Part shown: in pieces, positions 21,480 to 34,980 of the stretch
Layout of the letters: each line of letters begins with the position of its first letter
Numbering within the stretch: the first letter of the stretch is position 1
DNA from: Pelargonium nanum
Lineage: Eukaryota > Streptophyta > Magnoliopsida > Geraniales > Geraniaceae
DNA length: 47,489 bases
NCBI GenBank assembly: GCA_036897485.1
Contig: JAYMTF010000171.1
Coordinates: 1-47,489, forward strand
Direction: 5' to 3'
Program-made: the position numbers and the translations under genes
Notes under the pieces: generated by a model
Told to the model about the DNA's origin: nothing
Seen by the model: the letters and a program-made list of their open reading frames with translations, nothing else
The model's database searches: none

Positions 21480-22681
21480 TGTGATGCCAACTACCCATCT
21501 AATTTCGCAACTTAACGTATATAATATACTAATATTTGATGCAATTTCTTTTTTTTTTGGCATATTTAGATTAATTATTGAATAATGTTTAAAGAGGTAC
21601 AGACAAGATTCAATCGGGTAGGCATTGACAGTGAGGCCATTAACGTATGAACAATTTTATATTTTGGTGGCCGCTTATAGCCAGGTATGTATACCAACTC
21701 TTTATAATAGAAAGGAAAGCATATGGCAACTACCGAATAATTATTGTTGTCTTATGATTAATTGTCACCAAAAAAAACAAATTTGGAAATATGTGCACAA
21801 TAGTACACACTCGCTCAAACGGTAGAGAGGTTTTTAGAGGCTCTACTCTTCCCTTCAAGCATTGAAGATATACGTGAGTTCTAAAATTCTTTTGGTGTCA
21901 GCCGTTAGGTGTGTTTGGGAGGCTAGAATTTCATTATTTGAAGTAGACTCGTGTCACTAACAACTAATCACACAACGATACGTGGTGAGCTTAGTTTGTA
22001 TGTAGAAACACTCATCCATTGGTAAAGGAGAGAACGTCACAATTTACAAGAGACTTTCCCTCTCTAGAGCCTTCCTATCGAGGTGTGGTTCAGAGTTCCC
22101 AATTGTAGATTATCTTATCTCACGCTTTAGGTGAATTTCTGATCACACACTTAGATCTTCCGCAAACGATATACTACCCTTGTGCAAGCTCTAGGCACCC
22201 AAAAGCAAGGACGCAAGCCTCCAGCTCTGGCCCCATGGGCCCAACTCAAGCTTTGTTGCCTCGGACTCCAAACTTAAAGTATTTTCGAGACAACTTCCTT
22301 AACACGTGGACAATACTTCAAACAACTTCTATTGTGTTCTTTTGACTTGTCAAAAAGACGCATAATGTTTTTTTAATTTCATGGATAATTTAGTCATTTC
22401 ATTTAAACTAATTAATTTTTTCAACAATAATTACCAAACATAAATATCTTATGAGCACAAAAAATAATAAATTATTGTTTCAAATCAAATGATAACAAAA
22501 AATAATAATAATGCGAGTTTGATGACCAACTCACCCATATAAGCCTTACAAAGAGCAATCCCAAATGGAGACATTTCCATACACAATTTAGAAGTAAAAA
22601 TATAATAAAAATGACAGTCATATATTTTTCTTTCATAAAACACAACTAAGATAATATTCTTTGGTGGGATGAAGAAGATAT
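21480..22681. other. Intergenic spacer between gene C and the CYSTM gene
   Basis: No gene recognised. A slightly more GC-rich stretch at about 21.8-22.35 kb reads like decayed repeat sequence, but I could not find its ends. Confidence 0.4.
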
Positions 22682-23391
22682 TCAAAAGCAGCAATCCAAG
22701 ACACAGCAGCAACACAATGCAGCAGCACTGCAAAATAATCAAATACGAAATTAGGGAGAAATATATGTAGTGATTTTCGCATCGCATAAGAGAAACGATA
22801 ACTAATTATAAGATGCATGCAATGAAAAGAGAAAAAAGGACTTTCAGTCATGATTTATTGGCTGAGACTCTCAGCCAATTAGGTGATGTCACATTAGCGA
22901 TTAACACTCATATCCCCTCCAATGAAATTTTGGGCGCAGAGCGCCCCGTCCGAATCCATTTTGTTGTCTCTTGGCTGAGATATTGGTTGAGATTCCTGAT
23001 ACTCTAATGAAAAATATTGTGACAGTTTTTTTTTTTTTTTTGAAAGCAAGTGACAGTTTATTTGATAATTGTACATGCATCTTTAAAAAGAAATTAATTG
23101 CAAAGGACTTACCATCCCTTCCAAAAATCATCACCCCTACTTTTGGTTTCTACAGGCGGTGGTGCTGCCATTTGTGGCCCAGCCGGCTCCACCGGCTGTG
23201 GCAGCGGATATGGCTGAGACGAAGGCGGATACACGTAGCCCGGCGGAGGATAGGCAGTCACCGGGGGAGGGTACGCTAAATATTAAAACAATCAACCATA
23301 TATGTTAAAATTGTTATTTTATCTATGTACTACAAACATGTCTAAAAAAAATGTTCTTACCAGGAGCTTGTTGCTGATCGCAATGACTCAT
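22682..23391 (-). CDS. CYSTM-module (cysteine-rich transmembrane) protein, 79 aa, three exons
   Basis: Exons 23391-23361, 23275-23113 and 22727-22682; phases 1 and 2 agree. The protein starts MSHCDQQQAP, continues with a proline/tyrosine-rich cytosolic part (YPPPVTAYPPPGYVYPPSS, then PPPVETKSRGDDFWKG) and ends CAAALCCCCVLDCCF and stop, the C-terminal CYSTM signature. Members of this plant family are small tail-anchored plasma-membrane proteins linked to stress tolerance and immunity. The conserved C-terminus appears only after correct splicing; the unspliced frame gives a misleading hydrophobic ORF. Intron 2 contains a poly-T tract with flanking direct repeats. Confidence 0.88.
23019..23059 (-). 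mobile_element. Tiny retroposed remnant in CYSTM intron 2
   Basis: The direct repeat GTGACAGTTT (23019-23028 and 23050-23059) encloses a poly-T run and GAAAGCAA. This looks like a poly-A tail left by a very short target-primed insertion on the minus strand. Confidence 0.4.
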
Positions 23392-26300
23392 GATGGACCC
23401 AGAGAATAATGTATGCAAAATGTTTTATGTATGATTTTCCTCGTAAATGGGTTGGGAAAATGTGTTTATATTGTATATAGATGGTTTTGGTCAAACGAAG
23501 GTTACTAGGAAAAGAAATTTCCAACAAGAAGCATTGCATTTAAGAATTAACGAAGAGACAACCATTCATGTCTTGTTGGTATTAGTTTTCAATGAGATGC
23601 TTTTTTTTTCTTAAGAAGTTTGTTTTGATGCAAATATGTCTTGTGGGTAAGTTGTCGATCACATTCTCGATAACATATATACTAACATGAAAATATGATA
23701 TATACGTGAAATGGGGGAATCAAATCCTCGAATATACGTGAAATTCATGAGCCACCTAATTCACATAACAATAAATAAAAAAGAAACTGAGTCGTTACAC
23801 AATCATCTATTGACAATCTCACCCGACTTGAATCCGACCCGCATAACCGATTAGCACTGCGACTTATCGTTAGTTTTTGTCCCAAATCAAAGTCTCTTTT
23901 AATAGCCCAAATTTCAGCCTCTTTCAAGTTGGGCTTTTCATTGACCCAAAATCATAGACATAAATTTTGGGCTTTGGCACAACTGGATAGTAAAAATGTT
24001 ATGTCACTTAAATGGGCCGAGCCAGGCAACTAATATCATATTTATTAGTTGACCCAAATGCATAGACATTGAATTCTGGTCTGGAATCTGGATTGGGCTT
24101 AAACCAACAAAACATTTTTACTGGTTAAAAAAATAACAGTCAATGTCATATTTATTAACTATGAGATATTGGGAGGGGGCAGAAGACTAACAAATTTTAC
24201 CAAATGTTAAGATAGTTGCATTCCTGATATTTGAACTCGACACTTCAAATTAAGCCGGAATTCTCTATGAGTTAATCTACGTGTTTGACGTTGTAATAAC
24301 ATTTTTTATATTTGCAACAAACATAAGGTCCAAATCAAGAATAAATTTACGTGCATTTTAGATTAAACCATTGTCACCGCAATTATAAAGATAAGATCTC
24401 CAACCGCGCCGAAAATAATGTTACAAGATTGAAAATGGTGCAAATATTATTGAAGACATGTCAAGTTAGTTGGGTGGTTGGTTGAAGAGGAATTGAAAAG
24501 GGAGTAGGTGGTGAATTAGAAAAGAGCAGTGCAGGTAGGTTTAATAAGAAGAGCATCAAACAATGGTGACAGATGAAGGAAAGAGGAATTGGGACAACTT
24601 TCATTGTCCTTTGTAAAATGGCAATATATATAAGTTCCAATTTATGGCTCACCAGAGAAGTAGTTTTCATTTTCAATTCATTGGAACAAGCATCTCTCTC
24701 TCTCTCTCTCTCTCTCAAATCATGCATGCATTTAGGGAATGAATGTGAAATGACTTGTGTCTTCTAGTAGTGGTGGGAGAGAGGAGTGTACAAAATTGCA
24801 CATGGAGACATCAAGCCTTGCCTAATACCTTCTCTCTTCTCTGCCCAAAACACATGAGAGAGACCAAAACTATTGCTTTGGGAAATGTGTGTTTCAGCAT
24901 AAATTGAAGAATCTATATCTCCTCCAAGGACCAAAGCATATATTTTATCTTATGCTTACTTGTATTATACTATCACTTTCCATTGCCAAACCCATTTTCC
25001 TAGCTACTTCCCCTTCCCATTCCCCTCCATAATTGCACCTCCTATTCAACATTTTGATGGTGAAATCACATGATCACATTTCTTTTCCAACAATTCCATA
25101 CACTCCATCTCAATTCACACATAGGCCTAGTGAAGATAGGATTTTGCTTAAAACGTGCATATTAATTAGAGGAGGCGTTTTTATCACTAAGTCAAGACAG
25201 TTTTGACGAATGAAATCATTTAATTCTTAATTAGTACATAATGAAGTTTTGAAAATTATCGTGAGTTATTGCCTATTGCGACCGCCCTTTAATTAGGTTT
25301 GTCATAGTACGTGCTACTATAGTTTCAATTATTTAATGCTAGCTCTTCCATAAACAAGAGTGAATAGTTCAACGATAATTATTGTTTCTGACAAATACAT
25401 GTATTATTTGTCTTTTTATACGTTAGTCGACACATCGAGCGTGAAATCCTTATTTCTTACAAACATTTATAAGTGAACAGTTATTAGAGGTGGAGTGATG
25501 GTGATGGAGAGGTAGAAGAGAATCATGTACCCACCACCCTCTAGGCTTTAGTGATGGACCCCATAATAAAACCCATGAATTCAATCCTATTGTTATTGAT
25601 CCCAACACCACCTAACGGTCAAATTTCATGGTGGGGAGGTGTAAGGAAAGCTAGTCTCTTTGTTGAAGTATTCTGATGAGGAGCAAGTAAGGTATGTTTC
25701 CAATACAAGAAATAATGATATCTGAACTGACCACAGCAATTACTTGTCACACAAACACAACCAACTTTCAAAACTCTAACCCATGAAAAGGAAATTAAAA
25801 ATAAAAATATCTTTTCTTTGCCTTTGCCTTTGCTTTGTTGTGAAGTGGTGGATACCTCATGCATTCATTATCAATACATGCACACAATAAATATATTTTA
25901 CAGATAGGAGAAAGAGAGAGGAATCATGAGGCTGACACATTCAAAGTTTGGTTTTATATATATTGGTTGTTGAGATGAGATGGGTTTCCCAAAAAGAGAG
26001 AGTGAAAAAATTAAAAATAAAGTGATTCTCATGAGGTGTGAGAGGTTGATGAAAGGGTGTGAAGATCACATGAAGAATATTACAAGAAATTGTAAAGCTT
26101 TAGGTTGAATACTACCCTCCAAAAGTCAAGGTTACAAACAAAGGATCAAATACTATATAATGTCCTTAAAAGGAGGGAAGCACAAACACATATGAACATG
26201 ATCATCAATGTTGCATATTTTACTGACTACCCTTTAATAGTTTTAGCTGATTTATTGTAGAGAAAAAAAAATATTACTCAAAGAGTTAAAAGACTTGACT

Positions 26301-29300
26301 CAATCAAACGATTGAGAAGATAATATTTTACAATTAAACGCTTATATTCGTTTCAATGAATTTGTGGCGTGGAATGCATTTTTGGATCCATTTACTTGTA
26401 TCTTGATTAGACTTTTTGATCTTTTTGTGTATTAGTATTTTCCTAACTAATTATAGCAGCATTTGTAAAGTAACCAAGACCATGTAATATGGGTTGTGAC
26501 CCATTATTCTTCTTTTATTTCACCTTTTTGTGTGCTCTTTTGATTTTGGTAGGTGGTTAAAGGAAAGATTGTGAACAATAATAGAGCTAATATTGCAGAG
26601 AAAGATACAAGAAAAGTAATTGGCATCTACTTTCAAATTCACCAAGTTATATGACCAATTTATGACTTATATTGTTCTTAGTTTCAAAATTATTTTTAAA
26701 GTTGGTGTTGGCAAAATGTATATATATAATATATTGAATCCCATACATACTTCTCAGCCTTTCAAATTCATATGATTGAGTCATAAAATTAAATTTTAGA
26801 TAAACATATATGTTACTATCTCAACTTAAAAAGTCAGTTCCTTAATATTTATAACAATTCATTGTCATCTTTTTAAATTCAAGAAGATGTAAAATATTAA
26901 TTGTCATAGAAACAGATGCATACAAAACATTATCATCCTCTGAGTTGAACGTAAAATTAAATAATTTTAAGCCCTTAAGCAAAGTGTTGATTAATGCCAA
27001 AGCAAGCCAGGTAATTAAGACTCGCAAATTAATGTATTTGTTGCATTGTGTCTGTACGGTCTGCCTCATGCAGCTTTATTATAAAATAAATAAAATACTT
27101 ATATATATATATGGTACATAACATTAGATATGGTGATCTTGGCCATGTGAGTGTATGATATATATGACAATTAATATATAGTTTTTGACAGTCTTGTGAT
27201 GAAAATAACTTTTAAAAAAAGTTTTGTCTCCTCAATTTATCCGAAGATAAAGAATATTTAGGATCCACAGTTCTAATTAAGAATTGAACCATTTTTGTAC
27301 ACTAATGAAATGGACTGTACCATTTGTCTGCAAAAATGGAGCTATTTTGTCTAATCTTGCAGGAGTAACAGCAAACTAAAATATTTTAAGAAAATGGTCT
27401 ATATATCTGTAGAGGAGATGGACTTGGAATCATCAAAGTCTATTTTATACTATAATTAATAATGAAACTCTAACCTATAATTGTCTTTATGCTTCATATG
27501 TGCATATTTTAAATACATTTCCATCAATTATTTCTTAAAATGTGTAATGTTTATGGGAAATGTGCCTTCTCATGTCTTGATATAAAATGTAATTTTATAG
27601 GTAGATACATTAACCTAGAAGATTGGTTAAACAAATTAGATTAATTGGCAATTAGTTGAAAGACAAAAGATTAAAGCTGGCAAGCTTTGATAATAATAAT
27701 GTTTTTAACATGTTATCTTCACATTCAAGTACATCACCAGCTGTGTTATGCACCTAAAATTTGTTCCAACATGCATATTTTTATTAATTGTATTTGTACA
27801 TTTATGTTAATACGCATGCATGTAGTAAATTTAGGAAAATGAGCATTAATGGCACATGATATGGACAAAATTGTGCTTAAATTAGATGATTATTGTTGCT
27901 TGTGAGTAAACACTATGGATGGTTTGGTTACTTTTCTTTGCAGGTGGACTAATCTTAGGCTCAAAATATGGAAAATGGATTTATATACAGACAAAAAAAT
28001 TGTTGATAATAATTATAAATAATAATATAAAAACATAAACTTTAAAAGTTGGAAATTAGTTAGAATTTGGTTGCAGATTTGGTCAAGGTCTTGTACCAAA
28101 ATGAAGCTAAAAATTAAATAGCAATAAATTAGGCCCCAAATGTGGGAATCCAATTCCACAGTAGAAAAAAGGATTGCCCCACATCATTACTATCTTCATA
28201 TAGTAAATTGAAAATTTTGGGTAAATCGATCTCCAAGTAAATCTAAACCAACAAGAAAAAATTATATAAATATAAATTATCCACCACTAGTACATAGCTC
28301 GATTTAAACAAATATTTGAATATATTCATAAAGGTGTTGCATGATAAACTTGAACACGACTGTAAAATAATTATAACCATAGATTTCAGTCTAATAGAGT
28401 TAATAGAAATTCAAGCTAGTGGTCCAAGTCATTAATTACCCAAGAATTTGGTCATGAACCTAAGGGAACAAATCAATGTACCTGAAGAAGAGCATGACTA
28501 GCTTTGAAATAATATTTTCTCATTAATTAGGAGAGGTGAAAAAAATGTGACATTAAAATGAAACCCCTATCTATGTTATGTGTATATAATTAATAGCTTA
28601 GCTTAATTAGGTGCGGTCCATATGGGTTTCCATTCTTGTGCTTCAATTCAGGTCGGTGAGATCATTACTTTGTGTACTACTCACTCACTTACGTGGGTCA
28701 TCACTCAATAATTGCCCTACACTTTCTTGTCATCATCTTGCATGCAGTTCACATAGCTGGTCTAGATTAAATTTATCATTACAAAATACTATTTACTGAG
28801 AGAGACCAAATATAGTACATAAAATCAATAATAACCATTTGATCGATTTTAATGGTAATATGGATACCAGTATGTTATTATGACTATTACGTAAGTCGCA
28901 TTTAGAATAACGTAATTTTGAGTAACTAAATTACTAATTCAAACTCAAAATCTTAAAATTGTCCGTTCACAATCTTGAAAAATATAACTGTCGATATTTT
29001 ATTCTCCTATCTTCATCCAATCGACAACATCACGTTTTTTGGTGTCGCCAACCTGATTTTTCATAGACAACAATGATAGAATGATCATTCTCTTCATGAA
29101 ATGTCATGAAATTTTATATGTTTGATACTTATTTTATGAGAATGTATGATTTATCACGAGACAAATAACATGTCAAAAACGAAACTATAAGCATAAAACC
29201 ACAAAATGTGTCGATGATTCATGATTGCCGTGACTATATGATAGAGATAGCGATAGAGGCTGTTAGCGGAAACAAATAGAGGAAAATAATGAAAATTTTA

Positions 29301-29440
29301 TTGCTTTTAAGATACGATTTGAAATTACAAGGTTTTGGATTAACCACTTACTCAAATGTACCTATAATCATATGAAATTTACGTAGTAATTATATAAGTT
29401 GACTAATATTTTGTAGATTTCATCAATGTAAAATGAAAAC
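23392..29440. other. About 6 kb AT-rich region without a recognisable gene
   Basis: Open frames here are short and lack family motifs. A (CT)12 microsatellite lies at 24693-24716. C/T-rich patches at about 24.8-25.1 kb and 25.5-25.7 kb stand out from the AT-rich background but show no coding pattern. I found no tRNA or rRNA, and no match to common conserved miRNAs that I could recall. Confidence 0.5.
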
Positions 29441-29474
29441 GACAAGTAGTTTGTGAAGAGTAAAGAGAAAGAGA

Positions 29475-29962
29475 CACGTGGTGAGGTGGAAACAAAACTC
29501 AACCAACGTTTCCCATGCGAGGAGCATGACCTAACCTGTCCTCCAAAGGAAGAAACCGCCAAGGACTCAGGTCCCAGATACACCGTACTCTCCATATATT
29601 ATCTTTTTACATGCAAATATCATGGACCCCACCACCCTAAACCTGTCCCACACGTGTTCCTGGGCCCCACCCACCGTGGACCCCTCACGTTCTTCAGCGC
29701 CACAAAACACTAATTCAATAAATGTATCATTTTTTACTTTATTTTATATCATATTTGGAGTGTAGCGTAACCTACGTGGCGGACGTTGGCAGTCCCAGTA
29801 GACTGGAGACACGTGGCGGATGCCCACTTCGTCAGTTACTATACTGTATCGCCACTTATTTTTGTTCTTACCCATAATTCACAAACCTCAAATCTACTCA
29901 ATTAAAAAATTATTTAGTAAATAAATTGATTCAATTCAACGAGCAGTTACGATAAACACGTG
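29475..29962 (+). promoter_or_regulatory. Cluster of ACGTG (G-box/ABRE-type) motifs upstream of the RING gene
   Basis: CACGTG occurs at 29475-29480, 29651-29656, 29810-29815 (followed by GC) and 29957-29962, plus TACGTGGC at 29773-29780. Five ACGTG cores in 490 bp, 0.5-1 kb upstream of the start codon, suggest bZIP/bHLH control such as ABA or light responses. This is inference from motif density. Confidence 0.5.
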
Positions 29963-30452
29963 CTGGTATTCCGGAATTGCCCCTCTTGATTCGCTGGAAT
30001 TACGGACATGATAGGATCTCTGTTGGTTACCGCATTAGGAGTGTAGTAGGAGAGAGGGCCTTTCCGGTAACTGAAATATCCCAAAAAAAGACAAAAAAGA
30101 AATCATCTAAAAAACAAACAAAGTGTAACTATAATAAATCTCCCTGTCTTTCTCTCTCCTCGCCATTTATTTTTAAATAATTAAATTTACTTTCTTCCGT
30201 TTTATTAATTAATTATATATATTCTCCCTAAAAAATGTGCGGAGTGGATTTGATTTTTCTCTCTCTAAACTGAACCAAACCCTAAATAAACCCCACCATA
30301 CAGCCTTGCCACCTCTATTGCATGCCTTTTCTTCATTTCTCTCTTATTGTTCTCTCTAAAAACAAGACACCAAGATCCAAACCATATCAAAACAGAGCAA
30401 ATTTTGCAGGAGATAAAAGAAAGAGATCAGAAGAAGATTAGTCTCCATATCC

Positions 30453-31641
30453 ATGGCTGTTGAAGCTCGCCATCTCAATCTCTTTCCGCCTCAACTCTTA
30501 GGCAACAGGTAACTCATCAATCTGATATTAAATATGAACCCTCTCTCTGTTTCTGTTCTGTTTTCGTTCTGTTTTCTCTCTGCAATCCGTGATGAATTAA
30601 TGGCGGTTGGTGCGAATTTTGCAGAGAAATCATGAACCCCATTCAAGGAAACTCGGGTTTCTACAATACCCAGATGGGATATGCCGCCGGAGTGCCGTTA
30701 TCGGGAACCACCACAGCCGAGACGACCACTCTGCTTCCAATGTACGGTTGCTCTGTGATGGCTGAATCCGTAGCGCCGAAACAAGCGGCCATCGCCGCCA
30801 TGAAATCCGATAGCGGACTCACCTACAACCTCCCCGCCGTGTCCAGAAAGCGCTCGCGGGTTGACAGTTCCATGATCAACCCATTGTTCCTCTCCCACGA
30901 CTCATCTCCCCAGACCCAGAAAGCCCCTACTCTGTTCTCCTTCCTGGGAGAGGACCTCTCTCTCCAGATTCACCAGCAGCAATTCGACATCGACCGCCTC
31001 GTTTCTCAACATGTAAGCCAATTTCTCCAACTAATTTGATGAAACAATTATTGGTTGATTTTATTTTGGTTCGGATTCTGATTGATTTGCTCGTACAGAT
31101 GGAGAAGGTGAGGGCAGAGGTTGAAGAGAAACGGAAGAGGCATGCAAGGAAGATTCTGGAAGCGTTGGAGGAGGGAATGATGAAGAGGCTACGAGCCAAA
31201 GAAGAAGAAATTGAGAAGATCGGGAAGCTGAATTGGGCTCTGGAGGAGAAGGTGAAGTCACTGTGCATAGAGACCCAGATATGGCGAGACCTGGCGCAGA
31301 CAAACGAGGCCACAGCCAATGCGCTACGAAGCAACCTCGAGCAAGTCCTGGCCCAGCAGGTTAGGGACAACGATAACCGCGCGGGTCCGGAAGATGATGC
31401 CGAGTCTTGCTGCGGAAGCAGCGGCGACGGCACGGACGCCGACGGGTGGCGAGCGGTGACCGTCAGCGGCGGAGGAGAAAAAAACAGTAGGTCGTGCAAG
31501 AACTGCGGGAAGGAGGAGTCGTGCGTGTTGCTATTGCCGTGCAGGCACTTGTGCTTGTGCACTGTGTGCGGGTCGACGCTACACACTTGCCCGGTCTGTA
31601 AAGCTACCAAGAACGCTAGTGTTCATGTTAACTTGTCATGA
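30453..31641 (+). CDS. BOI/BRG-type RING E3 ubiquitin ligase, 328 aa, three exons
   Basis: Exons 30453-30508, 30625-31012 and 31099-31641; phases 2 and 0 agree. The start MAVEARHLNLFPPQLLGNR matches the conserved N-terminus of the BOI-related genes (BRG/SBP1 family). The middle part holds a basic SRKRSR patch, LGEDLSLQIHQQQFDIDRLV and a coiled coil at about 150-255 (EKVRAEVEEKRKRHARKILE, later WALEEKVKSLCIETQIWRDL). The C-terminus is a C3HC4 RING: CKNCGKEESCVLLLPCRHLC, LCTVC, then TCPVCK, ending VHVNLS. Known relatives ubiquitinate BOS1 and bind DELLA proteins, limiting cell death and gibberellin responses. Which relative this represents cannot be settled by eye. It stands alone between two gene-poor stretches, with a cluster of ACGTG motifs upstream. 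Confidence 0.92.
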
Positions 31642-32094
31642 GGTTTCAGAACCCAAAAAAAACAATCAATCAAAGAAAAAAAAAACAAAGAAAATAGAAG
31701 GAGAAGAGAAGTAAATTTATGATCTTCCCAAAAAATTTAGTTTAGTCTCCTTTTTTTCTGTTCTTGATTTTTGTTGGTTCCATGTAATTTTTGTTACATA
31801 TTGTTGGTATTGATTTTTTCATTCATTTTAGATGAGACATGCATGTTTGCATTTTGATCACTATCTCTCAATGAATCCATACAAATTTTGTGCTACACCA
31901 AACGGTGGTGTTCACGCAAGGATCAAGATTAATGAACAGTAATTCTAATATATAAGTTTTAATTACACAAAATAACAGCTTAATTTGAATAACATGGTTT
32001 TAAAATTCAATTTCGAAGATTTGTTTTAGCATGTGGATTTGAAGGGTGATATTTTGTTAATTAATAAAAAAATGATAAGGACATGAGATGGATA

Positions 32095-32420
32095 ATCCGG
32101 CGCAAGTTAGCAAGATAGGAGCGTAAGATAGCAAGGGCCATAAAAGGAGAGTGGTTTGTGGGAGTGGGGACACAGGTGGGGCCCATCGCATCTACCAAAA
32201 CAGATAGGCAGAGAGAGAGCGTGGCGTGGATATGGTAAAGAGGCGCGTGGAGTCAACGGAGGAAAGAGACAGGTGTGAGAGAAAAGGCTGACACGTAAGT
32301 CCCGCGCAAATGTCGCTGTTGGTCAGGAACTCAATGGATGTAAGCTCGTGTCCACACTGCCCATGCCCATCTCTCTCGTGCACTCCACCAGCGACCCGCA
32401 CCAAATTCCACGTCTTTATT
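32095..32420. other. GC-richer island in gene-poor DNA downstream of the RING gene
   Basis: About 325 bp with GCGTGG, GCGCGTGG, GACACGTAAG and CCCGCGC words, set in strongly AT-rich DNA, with no open frame of note. A CATAAAAGG sequence at about 32142 could be a TATA box. It may be a promoter or enhancer, an ncRNA start or a decayed exon; I cannot decide. Confidence 0.35.
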
Positions 32421-34735
32421 ATTTTTATTTTTGTTTTGAATCAATTTTCTTCAATCCATAATTATTATTTTATTAATGGCATATATAAAATATTAAGAAA
32501 TGTGTTTACATGTGTTTATGGCCTAAGATGATACAAATCAAAGAGACGGAACATAATAAAAATAGAATAGGATAAAACGAAGAGACAAAGAAATAAAAGT
32601 GATATTATATCTCTGCCCACCACTCAAATACTGTGCGTTTCGTATTCATGAACACGACGTTAACGTTATCATTCAGCTTTTGAAATTCATAAAAACCAAA
32701 AACACTACACACTATACGCTATCTTCTTTCATTTTCAGTACACTCAAAAACAAACTCTACAATTGTAGCAGTACTGGAGTGGGAGTGGGTCCATTATTAT
32801 TATAGGTTCATCATAAATTTGATTTTTATGTCATAATCTAAGCTTTAATGATGGCTTTTTTTACTTTGGGGAGGTGAAAGAGTGAAGACAAAACATTTCA
32901 AAAGAAATAAATAAATGGTTGTTTGCAGGAAATAGTAAAGTATGAAAGGTGAAGGCACAGCCAATAATAATGAATAATGAGGTTGGGGTACAAATAAATG
33001 GCCAATAAATTGCGGTTCTCTCTCTTTCCCCACACAGAAAAATGGACCATCTCTGGTTGGTCTCATTAAAACCTCAGCAACCTTCACTGTGAATTCTGGA
33101 CTGTCATCATTTCATGGCCACTGTCAAAAACTATTTAGGTTCTATACTCTTTATGATTCAACCTTAACTCATGTTTTTACTACAATGTACACTACAATAT
33201 CAGTATTGTAATTACAAAAATTGCTAAATAAGGTCATATCATTCATTTATTGTATTATTAAATATAACAATTCGACTTAATAATCTAATGCATATTTACT
33301 CTACTTATTATGTTTAATATATATGACCGTTTAATATATAAAAGAAAACAATTCGACATATATGATACCACTATTTACCAATCTAGGACGCAATACGTCT
33401 GATTCATAAAAGACATTCTTTGATGTGTCATGAACTTAGAAAAATTAAACTAAAAAAATACGTTTGAAAGGAAAAAAAAGAAGTCGGTCACGTGAGGGGC
33501 ATGTGATGTAAAAAAGTTTTGTTCTTTTCCTGTTTTAGAGCAAAGAAATGGTCAAATGATAAGCTGATATGGTGGCTGAGACTGAAAGCCATTAAACTCT
33601 CTCTGAACTTTCCAGGAAAGTGACGTTTCATTCATATTGGGTCCCACCTCTCCATAAAAATAACCATATTTAATTTAGATAAAATTATTTGGAAAGTAAG
33701 TACTACGCCATTTTAGTCTTATTTAATTCCATTAAATATAATTTTATTCGACTTTCTTGAAAAAAACAAAATTATACAATAATAAAATTGCTTATTTTAT
33801 TTTGTATGTCAAATTAGACTAAAAATGATAGTATTAGATTCCGGTTTTTCGTATAAAAAAATTGTTTGATTTCGTGTAAACCGTTAAATGAGTTTACAAC
33901 GCATCTTATCGAAAATGAATATTCAACGGTTTGTTTTGTTCTAAAAAATTCATTAGACATATATAGATTAAATTTTATAAGATGTATTTTTTCTTTGACT
34001 TGACATATCCTGAACCAATGAAAATGTTTAACTCATATTTTTTTGATATCATATTTTTTCAAGCAAAAAATATGTTATATGGTCAAAAGCATTCCCAAAC
34101 ACATAACATTAATACTTGTGTAAGTTAATTATTTGATGAATTTTTATATATAAAAAATAAAAATTGATTCAAGAAAAATTTGTTGAGTGGATATTTCAGA
34201 AAAAATTGTTCTAATATTCTAGAGTCATATTCTCTTTACAAATGATCATATGAGTTAACTCATGAGATGATATTTTCTTATTTATTTAGCGGAATTTCAA
34301 TTCACAAAAGAATGAATGATATTTTTTTTCTTCCCAAATTGCAACCACCTTTCTCTCAAAATTTTTACTAAGTCATTTTCCATGGAATTTATTTCAATTT
34401 GAAGCATAGAATCAAACTTGAAGTTTGTCCAACTAATGGAATAGGTTAATTATTGTTTTATTTATAATATTATTTTGTAGATCAATAATGAGAAATGTGT
34501 TTTGAAGAACCGAACCAAAAAATGGGCCACAAAGCAAAGGCAGCTACAAACGCCAAAGATGGCATTTAATGAGAGGACAACATTTAAATAATGAGAGATT
34601 TTGTTTGTGGGATCTTTGGCCCTTATGGGTCCTACCATTTTAGGACCATCTGTCCCTTTATGACCGGCATGCCTTCCATCTCCAATTCTCCATACTCCAT
34701 AGTTCATACATGTGAATCAATCTCATTCCTTTTTT
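32421..34735. other. AT-rich intergenic sequence
   Basis: No genes or clear repeats recognised. Confidence 0.5.
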
Positions 34736-34751
34736 AATTAATTTTCAATTA

Positions 34752-34964
34752 TCAAAACAAGTCGGGCAAGCGGTTTAAGCGCTTCAGATTTCCTTGAAGG
34801 TCTCATGTTCGAATCTTTCTGCATGCAGTATGAGGCAAGCGGTTTAAGCGCTTCGAATTTCTTAAGAGGTCTCAGGTTCGAGTCTTCCTACATGCAGTAT
34901 TGGATGGATTATTTGAGTTTATATGAAAAAACTACCCCTATTGTGTAATTTAACTGATAAAAAA
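34752..34964 (+). mobile_element. SINE with duplicated tRNA-like head
   Basis: The 213-bp element is flanked by a perfect 16-bp target duplication (AATTAATTTTCAATTA at 34736-34751 and 34965-34980) and ends in an A-run. Its 5' part holds two tandem units of about 75 bp. Each starts GGCAAGCGGTTTAAGCGCTTC (A-box position) and carries a B-box-like GTTCGAATC/GGTTCGAGTC (34807-34815 and 34875-34884), then CATGCAGTAT. Such heads derive from tRNA genes and drive Pol III transcription. The exact 16-bp duplication implies a recent insertion. Confidence 0.9.
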
Positions 34965-34980
34965 AATTAATTTTCAATTA

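Noticed and set aside
22485-22787. 100-codon hydrophobic minus-strand frame
   Set aside because: It covers the last CYSTM exon in the wrong frame; spliced phase gives CAAALCCCCVLDCCF and a stop.
24205-24300. TTTGAACTCGACAC, like an inverted B box of a tRNA or SINE
   Set aside because: No A box or cloverleaf can be drawn around it and no insertion borders are visible.
24461-24727. 88-codon minus-strand frame
   Set aside because: Its start is made of a (GA)n microsatellite reading RERERER; nothing else supports it.
30927-31610. 227-codon minus-strand open frame opposite the RING gene
   Set aside because: It lies antisense to well-supported RING exons and has low-complexity Ser/Phe-rich content typical of a reverse-strand shadow.
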